Below, piece by piece: positions 28,157 to 37,332 of a stretch of 64,000 bases of DNA. The stretch spans positions 62,001-126,000 of the forward strand of contig JABZFP010000013.1 of NCBI GenBank assembly GCA_014237395.1, in the 5' to 3' direction. The position numbers and the translations under genes are program-made. Position 1 is the stretch's first letter. Every line of letters starts with the position of its first letter. The stretch comes from Desulfobacteraceae bacterium. GTDB taxonomy: Bacteria; Desulfobacterota; Desulfobacteria; Desulfobacterales; UBA5852. The notes beneath the pieces are model-generated. The model saw only the letters and a program-made list of their open reading frames with translations. It made no database searches and was not told the DNA's origin.

Positions 28157-29875
28157 TCATTCCCGGCAGACATCGTCCCCACCGCCACTTTTGGCCTTTT
28201 CCTGCGCCGCCAATTCGGCAAAGGCCACTTTGCCGACCAGGGTCAGCGGCAGTTCCTGTCGAAATTCGATTTCCCGCGGGCAGCTCCACTTGATCAAGTC
28301 CCGGCGGCAGAAATCGATCAGTTCTTTTTCCATTTCGGCGCCGGCCTTGGCAGGATCTTTTAATACCACAAACCCCTTGACCCGCTCCACCTGTTTGGCG
28401 TCCGGCACACCGATCACGCAAACCTCCCGGACCGCCGGGTGCTTGTAGAGCTGATCCTCCACCTGGGCCGGATAGACGTTCATGCCCGAAGACTTGATCA
28501 TACGTTTTTCCCGCAGGCGGAAGTAGAAAAACCCGTCGGCGTCCATGGTGCCGATATCCCCGGTGTGCAGCCAGGTTTGGCCGTCCGGGTGCTGCTGGAG
28601 GGCCTGGGCCGTTTCCTCCGGCTGATCCAGGTAGCCCATCATGACCGCTGGTCCGTTAAGGCAGATTTCCCCCTCTTCCCCGGGGGGCAGCGTTTCGGTG
28701 GTGCCGGAGCGCACAATCTTGGCCGCCATGTCCGGGAACGGCACCCCCACACTGCCTTCGCGGTATTCAGTCATGGGCATGGCCATGATCGCGGTCACTG
28801 CCTCTGTCAATCCAAACCCCTCGCGAAGCTGGGTATCGCCGCCCTGCTGCCGGACCAGGGCTTCGAAGCGTTCCTTGACGACCCGCGGCAATGTATCCGC
28901 ACCGGAAAAGGCGGCCTTGATGCAACTGAGATCGGTTTTTTGGAAAACCGGATTGCGGTTCAGCGCTTCGAAGAGGGTCGGCACGCCGACAATGAAATTC
29001 GGGCGTTTGACCCGGATCAACTTGGCCACATCTTCGGGTGTAAACTGCGGCACCAGGATACTCTTGGCGCCGCCCATAAAAGCTGCGTTGATGCAGACCC
29101 CCAGGCCGAAGCCGTGAAACACCGGCAGGATGGCCAAAATCGCATCACCACCGGTCAGGTTGCCCCAGGCCGAGACCTGCATGCCTTCACAGATGAAATT
29201 GCGGTTGGACAGCATGATGCCTTTGGGTTTGCCGGTGGTCCCGCCGCTGTAGAGAATGACGGCCAGGTCCGGAAAACCGGCGCTGCTCTTTGCGGCACGG
29301 GGGTGGGAAGCGGTCATCATGGCCCGCCACCAGACCACCGGGACGTCTGCCGGAACCTTGGGAATCTTGCGCCCCTTGGTCAGATTGAACCCGATGCGTT
29401 TGAGCCATCCCAGGTAGTCCGGAATCCGGGCCAGGATAAGCTTTTCCAACCCGGTGTTGTCTTTTACAGCCTTGAACTTGCCGTAAAACGCGTCCAGGGT
29501 CAGGGCAAAACGGCTCCGGCTCAGGTTGAGATAAAATTCGATCTCCGTGGCGGTGGAGAGGGGATGAATCATACTGGCCACGCCCCCCAATTTGTTCACG
29601 GCGTAAAAACAGATCACGGCCTGGGGGCAGGTGGGCATGGCAATCGTCATGCGATCACCCTGTTTCAGTCCCAGGGCGGCCAGGGCGTCCGCACAGCGAT
29701 CGATGTCGGCCGCGAACTGCCCGTAGGTCGCGGTCGTTCCTAAAAAGTCATAGGCCACCGCCTGCGGGCAGCGCTTGACGGTCTGCATGAGCGCCTCGTA
29801 CATGGTGACTTCTGGGTAGTCGATGCGGTGGGGCACATCGCCATAATACGCAAGCCAGGGTTTGTTTTCTTCCAT
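28157..29875 (-). CDS. acyl-CoA synthetase (AMP-forming), FadD-like
   Basis: A 572-residue ligase that activates a carboxylic acid as its CoA thioester. ATP/AMP motif AVILYSGGTTGKPKGIMLSN, the A5 motif REGFGLTEAVTAIMA, the A8 hinge TGDIGTMDADGFFYFRLREK and the catalytic-Lys region LPLTLVGKVAFAEL are all present. First gene of a minus-strand cluster whose later genes encode a 2-hydroxyacyl-CoA dehydratase and a BASS transporter, so its substrate is probably the acid those proteins handle. It is transcribed divergently from a TetR gene, from a promoter with an operator-like palindrome inside it. Confidence 0.92.
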   Translation of the reverse strand: MEENKPWLAYYGDVPHRIDYPEVTMYEALMQTVKRCPQAVAYDFLGTTATYGQFAADIDRCADALAALGLKQGDRMTIAMPTCPQAVICFYAVNKLGGVASMIHPLSTATEIEFYLNLSRSRFALTLDAFYGKFKAVKDNTGLEKLILARIPDYLGWLKRIGFNLTKGRKIPKVPADVPVVWWRAMMTASHPRAAKSSAGFPDLAVILYSGGTTGKPKGIMLSNRNFICEGMQVSAWGNLTGGDAILAILPVFHGFGLGVCINAAFMGGAKSILVPQFTPEDVAKLIRVKRPNFIVGVPTLFEALNRNPVFQKTDLSCIKAAFSGADTLPRVVKERFEALVRQQGGDTQLREGFGLTEAVTAIMAMPMTEYREGSVGVPFPDMAAKIVRSGTTETLPPGEEGEICLNGPAVMMGYLDQPEETAQALQQHPDGQTWLHTGDIGTMDADGFFYFRLREKRMIKSSGMNVYPAQVEDQLYKHPAVREVCVIGVPDAKQVERVKGFVVLKDPAKAGAEMEKELIDFCRRDLIKWSCPREIEFRQELPLTLVGKVAFAELAAQEKAKSGGGDDVCRE

Positions 29876-29929
29876 CGGTGGCAGGCCTCCTGAAAATATG
29901 GACTCCAGTCATTTTTACGTTTGACAGTT

Positions 29930-29958
29930 TAAATACCGACCAGCGGTCGACGAGTCAA
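29930..29958 (-). promoter_or_regulatory. sigma-70 promoter of the ligase/dehydratase operon with embedded operator
   Basis: Reading leftward, TTGACT (29958-29953) and TATTTA (29935-29930) are separated by exactly 17 bp. The spacer contains the palindrome CGACC-AGC-GGTCG (29937-29949), placed where a bound TetR dimer would block RNA polymerase. The divergent TetR gene is the obvious candidate repressor. Confidence 0.7.
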
Positions 29959-29965
29959 CCAATAA

Positions 29966-29994
29966 TTGCTTTTTCAGTCACAAGGTGCTATAGA
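29966..29994 (+). promoter_or_regulatory. candidate promoter of the TetR gene
   Basis: TTGCTT (29966-29971) and TATAGA (29989-29994) are 17 bp apart on the plus strand, about 105 nt before the chosen TetR start. It lies next to the operator-like palindrome at 29937-29949, so autoregulation is plausible. Confidence 0.5.
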
Positions 29995-30098
29995 TCCTGG
30001 AAATATGGAACCATAACCCATACATAACGCACCATGATGCGGCCGGCCGGATGAATCAAAAACGACGGCACCACATCAGTGCCGCCAAGGGTACCCCC

Positions 30099-30749
30099 AT
30101 GACCAAAAAAGATACCTTGAGCAAACTTAAACAGCAGGAGCGGGAAATTCGTGAGGACCTGATTATCGACGCGGCCCGCACCGTGTTCGGTGCCAAGACC
30201 TACGACAAGGTCAGCATGCAGGAAATCGCCAATGCCGCGGGTATCGCCAAATCCTCCATCTATACCTATTTTAAAAACCAGGAAGCCCTGTTTGTCGAAG
30301 CCGCCTACCGGGATACCCAACGCTTTATCAGCGAACTGGAAACGCGGCTGCAGGAAAAGGATGATACCCAAAAGCTCGACGCCCTGATCGCCCATTTTCT
30401 CGAGTACAACACCCGCAACGAAGTATACTGGCAGATGATCACGCGCTTTTCCCTCTACGGTGAAATCAGCGGTGAATCCTCCCGCAAGCTCGATGTGGTG
30501 GCCCGGCGCTTCATGGACCTGCTCGATCTGGTATTTTCCGGCGCCACTTCTGAAGCCGACAAACGCCTTCTGTCGCACACGCTTTTTGCCGCTTTGAGCG
30601 GCATCCTGATCGCTTTTCGCAAATATCCTGGCCGGTCCGAAGACCAAAGCCTGGCGCACATGCAGCGGGTGGGACGGCTGATCAAGGCCATGTTCGACGT
30701 CTACCTTCAGCAGCCCGATGGGACCAGCACACCGCAGCAGCCATCTTAA
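30099..30749 (+). CDS. TetR/AcrR-family transcriptional regulator
   Basis: A 216-residue repressor-type protein. The start at 30099 (MTKKDTLSKLKQQERE) has AAGG upstream; an ATG at 30051 would add 16 residues with no family support. The helix-turn-helix spans about residues 20-65 (IIDAARTVFGAKTYDKVSMQ, then IANAAGIAKSSIYTYFKNQE). The rest is a helical ligand-binding domain. Divergent position, with a palindrome in the shared promoter region, makes it the likely regulator of the acyl-CoA ligase operon; an acyl-CoA ligand is an inference from similar fatty-acid regulators. Confidence 0.9.
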   Translation: MTKKDTLSKLKQQEREIREDLIIDAARTVFGAKTYDKVSMQEIANAAGIAKSSIYTYFKNQEALFVEAAYRDTQRFISELETRLQEKDDTQKLDALIAHFLEYNTRNEVYWQMITRFSLYGEISGESSRKLDVVARRFMDLLDLVFSGATSEADKRLLSHTLFAALSGILIAFRKYPGRSEDQSLAHMQRVGRLIKAMFDVYLQQPDGTSTPQQPS

Positions 30750-30861
30750 TTGACGCGACGTCAGCGCGTTCTCTCGAAAGAGCAGGCCGCCTGTTTCAAC
30801 AAACTTTCCCGGCGCCGGCGTTGTTTAAGTCCGCAACCGGTTGACAACGGAGGTCACCGCC

Positions 30862-32661
30862 ATGCCCTGGAAAAAAATAGTCGCCGTGACCGCCATTATC
30901 GTGGCCGTGGTCCTGCTGGCGGTCTTTTGGTGGGCCTCCCGATTAGACGTCAATCGCCTGAAACCGATCATCACCCAACAGGTGCGGTCGGCCATCGCTC
31001 GCGAGATTACGATCGAAGGTGATATCCGATTGAAGATCGGCCTCGCGCCCACGCTGATCGCCGGCCCTGTCAAACTGCGCAATGCCGACTGGGGATCCCG
31101 TCCGGATATGCTGACCGTTGACGAGGTGGAACTGCAGATCGGACTCCTGGCGCTGCTTTCGAAAAAAATCGTTTTTAAAAACCTGGAGCTGGTGAAACCC
31201 GACGTATGGGTGGAGCAAAACGCCGACGGCCGCCGCAACAACTGGCAGTTCGATGAAACACCAGCCGAACAGCCGCCCTCCTCCCCCCAAACCGCATCGA
31301 CGCCGTATGAAGTCCATCTTGAAGCGGTGAAAATTCAGGACGGAAATCTGATCCTCCATGACCTTAAAACCGGGGAAACCAATCGTATCCAGATCACCAC
31401 GCTCACTCTCGACCGGCAGGCGGGTCCCCTGCCCCTGAAAATTGCGTTGGAAGGGGGTTACAATCAAGCGACCATAGCCGTGGAAGGCAGCATCAGCTTG
31501 TTCAGCGATCTTTTGACCACTTCCAAAGACTGGGCTTTCGACTTGGCCATCAAGGCCGAACAAAGCGAAGTGACCCTGGCTGGCCGGCTGCAGCGGTCTT
31601 CGGGTGATGCACCGAACAAGCTGGAAGCTAGTTTGAAAGGCCCGCAACTGGATGTCCGCCCGTGGCTGTCCGACGCTCCGGAAGCCGACCTTAACGTCCA
31701 AAAAACGAATCGTGTTTTCCCCAATACCCCTCTACCGTTTGATATATTGCATGATTTGGAACTCCAGGCCGATATGGATATCCAGGAGTTCCTGATGCCG
31801 CATATGGCATTGCAAAACGTCAAGACCCCCATCCAAATCAAAGAGGGCCGGTTGGATCTCGGTCCGGCGCGTGCCAATGCCGGCGGCGGCGATTACCAGG
31901 CGCATTTAAAAATCGATGCCCGAGCCAAGCCCCCCGGGGTAAAGGCCGCCCTGAAAATCGACCAGATGAATGCCGGATTGATGCTTCAAGAACTCGGCCT
32001 GAGCAATATGATAGAAGGCGTCGTGGATTTCCAAGCCGATCTGGAAGGACAGGGCGCCTCCATGGCCAAGCTGATGGGCAGTCTGAACGGGCATGCCATG
32101 CTGGTTTCAGGGGAAGGCCAGTTGGGGAAATTGTTTTTCGGCCTGTTCGACGAAGGCATCGCCAGCCAATTGGTCACGCTTTTCAATCCGCTTGAAAAAC
32201 GGTCGACGACGACGCCCATCGAATGCCTCGTAATCCGATTCGACAGCAAGGGTGGTGTGGCCCGACTGTCCCAGATGATCTGGGTGACGCCCGACTCCAT
32301 CGTTGTGGGGGGCGGCCAGATCGACCTGGCCACGGAGAAAATCGATATCGGCATCCAACCCACACCTAAACAGGGCAAGATAAATCTCGGAATCCTGACC
32401 AAACCGTTCCGGTTGGGCGGCACCCTGGCATCACCCGCCATGCAGATCGACCCTAGCGCCACGGCCATGACGGTCGGCCGGATCGCCGGGGGAATGCTCT
32501 TCGGCCCGATCGGCATTGCCGTGGCCTTCACGAGCATCGGCGACGCCGCTGCCAATCCCTGCCTGGAAGCCGTCAAGACCGCCGAAAAAGGCGTGGCCAC
32601 CGAGGAAAAAGGGTTCCTGAAAAGCATCGGGGACACGCTGCAGTTCTGGAAAAAGGAATGA
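30862..32661 (+). CDS. AsmA-family envelope protein
   Basis: A 599-residue protein anchored by an N-terminal transmembrane helix (residues about 6-26, VAVTAIIVAVVLLAVFWWA) with the rest in the periplasm. The AsmA N-terminal block is evident (LKPIITQQVRSAIAREITIE, IRLKIGLAPTLIAGPVKLRN). The C-terminal part has LNGHAMLVSGEGQLGKLFFG and the typical end (KPFRLGGTLASPAMQIDPSA, then a Gly/Ile-rich stretch). The start at 30862 has GGAGG upstream. AsmA-like proteins bridge the periplasm and are linked to lipid transport or outer-membrane assembly. Followed 70 nt later by the FGGY kinase gene. Confidence 0.88.
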   Translation: MPWKKIVAVTAIIVAVVLLAVFWWASRLDVNRLKPIITQQVRSAIAREITIEGDIRLKIGLAPTLIAGPVKLRNADWGSRPDMLTVDEVELQIGLLALLSKKIVFKNLELVKPDVWVEQNADGRRNNWQFDETPAEQPPSSPQTASTPYEVHLEAVKIQDGNLILHDLKTGETNRIQITTLTLDRQAGPLPLKIALEGGYNQATIAVEGSISLFSDLLTTSKDWAFDLAIKAEQSEVTLAGRLQRSSGDAPNKLEASLKGPQLDVRPWLSDAPEADLNVQKTNRVFPNTPLPFDILHDLELQADMDIQEFLMPHMALQNVKTPIQIKEGRLDLGPARANAGGGDYQAHLKIDARAKPPGVKAALKIDQMNAGLMLQELGLSNMIEGVVDFQADLEGQGASMAKLMGSLNGHAMLVSGEGQLGKLFFGLFDEGIASQLVTLFNPLEKRSTTTPIECLVIRFDSKGGVARLSQMIWVTPDSIVVGGGQIDLATEKIDIGIQPTPKQGKINLGILTKPFRLGGTLASPAMQIDPSATAMTVGRIAGGMLFGPIGIAVAFTSIGDAAANPCLEAVKTAEKGVATEEKGFLKSIGDTLQFWKKE

Positions 32662-32731
32662 CGATAGCGGATAAAAAAACCATCGCCAAGGGTTTGGCGG
32701 CGCGCCACACGCCTTCCGGCAAGGAGCGAGA

Positions 32732-34348
32732 ATGACAACAGCTGATTTGGACGGGCCGGGAAAAACAGACTGTACGCTGGCCATCGACCTCGGGACCTCC
32801 GGCCCCAAAGTGGCGCTGGTTTCCGTGCAGGGCGAGGTTCTCGCCTGTGAAATCGAGAAAACACCGGTGACGCTGTTGCCCGGCGGCGGCGCCGAACAGG
32901 ATCCGAACGACTGGTGGGAGGCCATCTGCACCGCGACCCACCGTCTGCTGGCCCGCCCCGAAGTCCGGAACCGCACCATCGTTGGCCTGTGCTGCACCAC
33001 CCAGTGGTCCGGCACGGTGGCGGTGGACCGCGGGGGACAGCCATTGGGAAACGCCATCATCTGGATGGATGCCCGCGGCGCGCCCTACGTCAAACGCATC
33101 ACCTCCGGTCCGGTGCGCCTGGAAGGGTTCGGCATCGACAAACTGTGGACCTGGGTTCGCCTGACAGGCGGTATTCCGGGGCCTTCCGGCAAGGATCCCA
33201 TCGCCCACATTCTCTTTCTCAAGCATGAAAAACCGGAACTGTATGCCGCTACCCATAAATTCCTGGAACCCAAGGACTATCTCAATTTCAAGCTGACAGG
33301 TTGCTTTGCCGCCTCCACCGACTCGATCATCCTCCACTGGGTGACCGACAACCGGAACATCGACCGCATCGACTACCATGACGGGCTCCTTCGCATGGCC
33401 GGGCTGGACCGTGCAACCCTGCCCGATCTCAAACGGGCCGTGGACATCCTGGGTCCCCTGCTTCCCGATGCCGCCGAAGCCCTCGGACTGCCGGCCGGAC
33501 TGCCGGTGGTCATGGGAACACCCGACCTCCACTCGGCGGCCATCGGCTCCGGGGCCGTTCGGGATTACGAAGCCCACCTCTATATCGGCACCTCCTCTTG
33601 GCTGACCTGCCACGTGCCGTTCAAAAAAACCGACTTACTGCACAATATGGCCTCGATTCCGTCCGCCATTCCCGGGCGATATTTCATCGCCAACGAACAG
33701 GAAACCGCCGGGGGCTGCCTGGCCTTTCTGCGGGACAACATTCTCTTCCCTCCCGCCGGCGAACCGTCCGCCGATGAGGGCCGCCGCAGTTTTGCCGCGC
33801 TGGAAACCCTGGCCCGGGAAATCCCGGCCGGCAGCCGGGGGTTGATTTTCACCCCCTGGCTCTATGGCGAGCGCACCCCGGTGGAAGATCGCCTGGTGCG
33901 CGGCGGTTTCCACAACCTCTCCCTGGAGGCGGACCGCGGCACCCTGGTGCGCGCCGTGATGGAAGGCGTGGCCTACAATTCGCGCTGGCTGATGACCCAT
34001 GTGGAAAAATTCATCAACCGCAAACTGGCCCACATTCACATGGTGGGAGGCGGCGCCAATTCCGACCTGTGGTGCCAGATCTGTGCCGACGTCCTGAATC
34101 GCACCATCCACCAGGTCCGTGATCCGGTGGAAGCCAATGCCCGCGGCGCGGGCATCCTGGCCGCCGTGGCGTTGGGCTATGGCCGGTTCGAAGATATCGC
34201 GGGAGGCGTCGCGATTGCCAACACCTATGTGCCCGATCCCGGCCGGCACCGCCGTTACCAGGCCCTTTTTCATGAATTCCTTCAAATTTACAAAAAAAAC
34301 CGCCGGATCTACGCCCGGCTGAACCAGAACCCATCACGGGAGCGCTAA
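32732..34348 (+). CDS. FGGY-family carbohydrate kinase (xylulokinase-like)
   Basis: A 538-residue ATP-dependent kinase for a sugar or polyol. ATP-binding motif [20 protein letters not shown], substrate-loop [18 protein letters not shown] with the nearby IIWMDAR, and the C-terminal adenosine motif [20 protein letters not shown]. The start ATG at 32732 has AAGGAGCGAG upstream. The extra length and [12 protein letters not shown] place it in a less characterised branch, so the substrate is open. The PLP enzyme gene follows after 4 nt, so the pair is likely co-expressed. Confidence 0.9.
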   Translation: MTTADLDGPGKTDCTLAIDLGTSGPKVALVSVQGEVLACEIEKTPVTLLPGGGAEQDPNDWWEAICTATHRLLARPEVRNRTIVGLCCTTQWSGTVAVDRGGQPLGNAIIWMDARGAPYVKRITSGPVRLEGFGIDKLWTWVRLTGGIPGPSGKDPIAHILFLKHEKPELYAATHKFLEPKDYLNFKLTGCFAASTDSIILHWVTDNRNIDRIDYHDGLLRMAGLDRATLPDLKRAVDILGPLLPDAAEALGLPAGLPVVMGTPDLHSAAIGSGAVRDYEAHLYIGTSSWLTCHVPFKKTDLLHNMASIPSAIPGRYFIANEQETAGGCLAFLRDNILFPPAGEPSADEGRRSFAALETLAREIPAGSRGLIFTPWLYGERTPVEDRLVRGGFHNLSLEADRGTLVRAVMEGVAYNSRWLMTHVEKFINRKLAHIHMVGGGANSDLWCQICADVLNRTIHQVRDPVEANARGAGILAAVALGYGRFEDIAGGVAIANTYVPDPGRHRRYQALFHEFLQIYKKNRRIYARLNQNPSRER

Positions 34349-34352
34349 CCGC

Positions 34353-35861
34353 ATGGACGCCATGGACCGACTGACCGAACTCCTGTCGCGACTGAACCCG
34401 CGCCTGGTGGCCCATATCGAAAAACACCTCCGGAAACTTCCTGCTGTCCGGGCCAAGATCGAGCAGGATACCGGAGATTTGATGCAAACCCTGGAAAGGG
34501 AATTAAAGCCGTATCGCGACGAGCTACCCAGCACGCGGGTAATACCGGCTGAAGGCCTTCCGCCCGACACAGTTCTGGAAAGCATGGCGGCCCTCCAGAC
34601 ACGGGAAACCGACGGCTGGAAAGACGGTTATGTTTCCGGCGCCGTCTATCACGGCGACACGGCCCATATCGACTTCCTCAACCAGGTCTATGCCCTGCAT
34701 TCCCAGACTAACCCGCTGCATGCCGACGTGTGGCCCAGCATCAGTAAATACGAAGCGGAGATCGTGGCCATGACCGCCGGCATGCTGGGCGGCGCAAAAG
34801 CCGGCGAAGAGATCTGCGGCACCCTTTCCTCCGGGGGCACCGAGAGCATCATGCTGGCCATGAAAACCTATCGCGACCGGGCCCGCGCCGAACGCGGCAT
34901 CCGCCGGCCGGAGATGGTCGTACCGGTAACCGCCCATGCCGCTTTCGACAAAGCGGCCCAGTATTTCAACATCAAAATGGTGCGTATCCCCGTCGATCGG
35001 AACTACCGCGCCGAAATCCGCGCCGCCGCCAAAGCCATCACGCGCCGCACCGTCGTCGTCGTGGGGTCGGCCCCCTCTTTTCCCCACGGCATGGTGGATC
35101 CCATCGCCGAACTGTCCGAGTTGGCCCGCCGGCGGGGGGTCGGCTTTCACACCGACGCCTGTCTCGGGGGGTTTGTCCTGCCCTGGGCCACGGACCTGGG
35201 CTACCCAGTGCCGCCCTTCGATTTCCGGCTCCCGGGCGTCACCTCCATCTCCGCCGACACCCACAAATACGGCTACGCCGCCAAGGGCACCTCGGTCATT
35301 CTGTACCGCGGTCCGGAACTGCGGCGCTATCAGTATTTCACGATCACGGACTGGCCGGGCGGGCTTTACTTCTCCCCCTCCTTCGCCGGCAGCCGGCCGG
35401 GAGCGCTCAGCGCGGCCTGCTGGGCCGCCATGGTCCGCATCGGGCAAGCAGGCTATCGGGACGCCTCCCGCCGCATCCTGGAAACCGCCGATTTCATCAA
35501 GACCGCGATCCGCGCCATACCGGAGCTTTTTATCCTGGGCGACCCGCTCTGGGTCATTGCCTTCGGATCCCGCACGCTGGATATCTACCGCGTCATGGAT
35601 GCCATGAGCCATCGCGGATGGAGCCTGAACGGCCTGCACCGCCCCAACTGCGTGCACCTGTGCGTCACCCTGCGCCACACCCAACCGGGCGTGAAAGAAC
35701 GGTTTGTGGAAGACCTGCGGGCCGCCGTGGCCGAAGTAAAAAAGGCCCCTGAAGCCGAAGGAGGCATGGCGCCGGTCTACGGTATGGCCGCCACCCTGCC
35801 CCTGCGGGGTGTCGTCAGCAATATCCTCAAGGCCTACATGGACGTCCTCTATAAGACCTGA
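34353..35861 (+). CDS. PLP-dependent lyase/decarboxylase of the sphingosine-1-phosphate lyase group
   Basis: A 502-residue fold-type I PLP enzyme. The phosphopyridoxyl region is [20 protein letters not shown], the Asp pairing with the pyridine ring is in [14 protein letters not shown], and the Schiff-base lysine is K305 in [39 protein letters not shown] is diagnostic of sphingosine-1-phosphate lyases (Dpl1), with SPS and AGSR. Bacterial members cleave long-chain base phosphates or related phospho-amino alcohols. There is no transmembrane anchor at the N-terminus, unlike the eukaryotic enzymes. Its gene is 4 nt after an FGGY kinase. Confidence 0.88.
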   Translation: MDAMDRLTELLSRLNPRLVAHIEKHLRKLPAVRAKIEQDTGDLMQTLERELKPYRDELPSTRVIPAEGLPPDTVLESMAALQTRETDGWKDGYVSGAVYHGDTAHIDFLNQVYALHSQTNPLHADVWPSISKYEAEIVAMTAGMLGGAKAGEEICGTLSSGGTESIMLAMKTYRDRARAERGIRRPEMVVPVTAHAAFDKAAQYFNIKMVRIPVDRNYRAEIRAAAKAITRRTVVVVGSAPSFPHGMVDPIAELSELARRRGVGFHTDACLGGFVLPWATDLGYPVPPFDFRLPGVTSISADTHKYGYAAKGTSVILYRGPELRRYQYFTITDWPGGLYFSPSFAGSRPGALSAACWAAMVRIGQAGYRDASRRILETADFIKTAIRAIPELFILGDPLWVIAFGSRTLDIYRVMDAMSHRGWSLNGLHRPNCVHLCVTLRHTQPGVKERFVEDLRAAVAEVKKAPEAEGGMAPVYGMAATLPLRGVVSNILKAYMDVLYKT

Positions 35862-35941
35862 CAGCCCAAATTATCTGGATGCCAGGAACCAAACGGCAGA
35901 TAAAGCGTTCTGAAGTTGTCGTGTCGAGGAAAACCGGAGTT

Positions 35942-35974
35942 TTATTTCGCCAACGATGCGCGTTGACGAAATAA
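35942..35974. promoter_or_regulatory. 33-bp interrupted palindrome upstream of zupT
   Basis: Left arm TTATTTCG-c-CAACG and right arm CGTTG-a-CGAAATAA are exact reverse complements around a 5-bp centre. A TTGACG (35963-35968) lies in the right arm and could be a -35 element. Position 70-100 bp before the ZIP transporter start suggests a metal-responsive operator. A terminator for the upstream gene is less likely, as no T-run follows. Confidence 0.5.
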
Positions 35975-36044
35975 TTTAAACAGAAATAGTCTATCCTACG
36001 CCATTCGCAAGGATTGATGGACGCAAATCTTTTGGAGACGATAC

Positions 36045-36851
36045 ATGGAGAACAACGTTTTATTCGCTCTCGGGTTAACCCTTTTCGCCGGCCTGTCCAC
36101 CGGTATTGGCAGCCTTATCGGATTCATGTCCAAGCAGTTCAACCCGCGGTTTCTGACCGTTGCCCTGGGGTTTTCGGCGGGGGTGATGATTTACGTTTCC
36201 ATGATCGAGATATTCGTCAAGGCCAGAGAGTCCCTGGCGGTCAACTTCGGCGACAAAATGGGCTACGTGTTAACGGTGGTGTCGTTCTTCGCCGGTATCG
36301 CCGTGATCGCCATGATCGACAAACTGATTCCCTCGTATGAAAATCCCCACGAAATGAATGTCGCACAGAAAATCAGGGACAGCACGGAAGAACAGAAAAA
36401 CAAACTCATGCGCATGGGCATGTTTTCAGCGCTGGCGATCGGCATTCACAACTTCCCCGAAGGCCTCGCCACCTTCATGAGCGGGCTGACCAACCCGACC
36501 CTGGGTATCAGCATCGCCGTGGCCATCGCCATCCACAACATTCCGGAGGGGTTGGCCGTTTCGGCACCGATTTTTTATGCCACGAAAAGCCGCAAAAAAG
36601 CCTTTGTGTATTCGTTCCTGTCCGGTTTGGCGGAACCGATTGGCGCCCTGATTGGCTATTTTATTCTGAGATCGATTTTCAACGAAACGACCTTCGGGGT
36701 CATCTTCGCCTCTGTCGCCGGCATCATGGTCTATATTTCCTTGGACGAACTGTTGCCCACGGCCGAGGAATATGGCGAACATCATCTTGCCATCGGCGGG
36801 CTGATCATCGGAATGCTCGTCATGGCCGTCAGTCTACTGTTATTTGCTTAG
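36045..36851 (+). CDS. zupT: ZIP-family metal transporter (ZupT)
   Basis: Inner-membrane divalent metal importer of 268 residues with about eight hydrophobic segments. The metal-binding helices are MFSALAIGIHNFPEGLATFM and AVAIAIHNIPEGLAVSAPIF, the paired HN(F/I)PEG motifs of the GufA/ZupT branch, each with His, Asn and Glu ligands. A hydrophilic loop lies at about 98-125 (PHEMNVAQKIRDSTEEQKNK). Zinc is the best-known substrate but iron, manganese or cobalt are also carried. The start has TTTGGAGACGAT upstream. It stands alone, with an unusual palindrome before it. Confidence 0.93.
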   Translation: MENNVLFALGLTLFAGLSTGIGSLIGFMSKQFNPRFLTVALGFSAGVMIYVSMIEIFVKARESLAVNFGDKMGYVLTVVSFFAGIAVIAMIDKLIPSYENPHEMNVAQKIRDSTEEQKNKLMRMGMFSALAIGIHNFPEGLATFMSGLTNPTLGISIAVAIAIHNIPEGLAVSAPIFYATKSRKKAFVYSFLSGLAEPIGALIGYFILRSIFNETTFGVIFASVAGIMVYISLDELLPTAEEYGEHHLAIGGLIIGMLVMAVSLLLFA

Positions 36852-36889
36852 AAGGAAGCCGGAAAAGCGCCCGAGACCTCGCCAAAATT

Positions 36890-36960
36890 GAATCGCCCTC
36901 CTTTACCCCGCGCCGGGCATCGACGGGACGGCCAGCATAACGTGCGCGAATAGACTGCGC
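36890..36960. repeat. degenerate fragment of the dispersed repeat (R3)
   Basis: CCTTTACCCCGCGCCGGGCA and nearby bases match the opening of copies R2, R4 and R5 with several changes. No hairpin is preserved. It directly precedes the duplicated CheW gene fragment. Confidence 0.4.
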
Positions 36961-37072
36961 CCCCCGGGCTTCGGATCAGGCCGCGCGGGCCTCATCCTCC
37001 GGCGAAACCCAGCGGGTCAGTCGTTCGTCCTCCTGAAGGACATGGTCGATATCCAGAAGCATTCAGATAAAC
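36961..37072 (-). pseudogene. duplicated 3' end of the REC-SBP-CheW gene
   Basis: About 110 bp nearly identical (roughly five mismatches) to positions 42797-42908, the last codons of the chemotaxis fusion gene plus the bases after its stop. Read on the minus strand it still encodes LLDIDHVLQEDERLTRWVSP and a stop after a few more residues. The rest of the gene is absent. This is either the stub of a deleted paralogue or a segmental duplication carrying downstream repeat sequence. Confidence 0.8.
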
Positions 37073-37178
37073 AACACGAGGAAATGGAATCCGGCAGACT
37101 GCGTATTTCATCGTTCCCGCCATGTTTCCTTCCTCAAAAGGCCTCCGCAGCCTAAAACATGTTGACAATCAAGAGGGT

Positions 37179-37207
37179 GCCTACGGAGAGGGCATTTGCC
37201 GTATAAT
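37179..37207 (+). promoter_or_regulatory. candidate promoter of the TPR lipoprotein gene
   Basis: A perfect TATAAT at 37202-37207 lies about 125 nt before the start codon. The -35 position holds GCCTAC, a poor match; a TTGACA further upstream (near 37162) is too far to pair with it. Weak evidence. Confidence 0.3.
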
Positions 37208-37332
37208 AGGGATTGGTCTATGGTTGTTTAGACGCCAAGATCTGCATACCTTTTAAATGTTCGGCTATGCACGACGAGGGCTTATTTTCGTTTCCGCGAT
37301 CAATGCTCAGGATGAACCAGGCGAGGAAGCAT

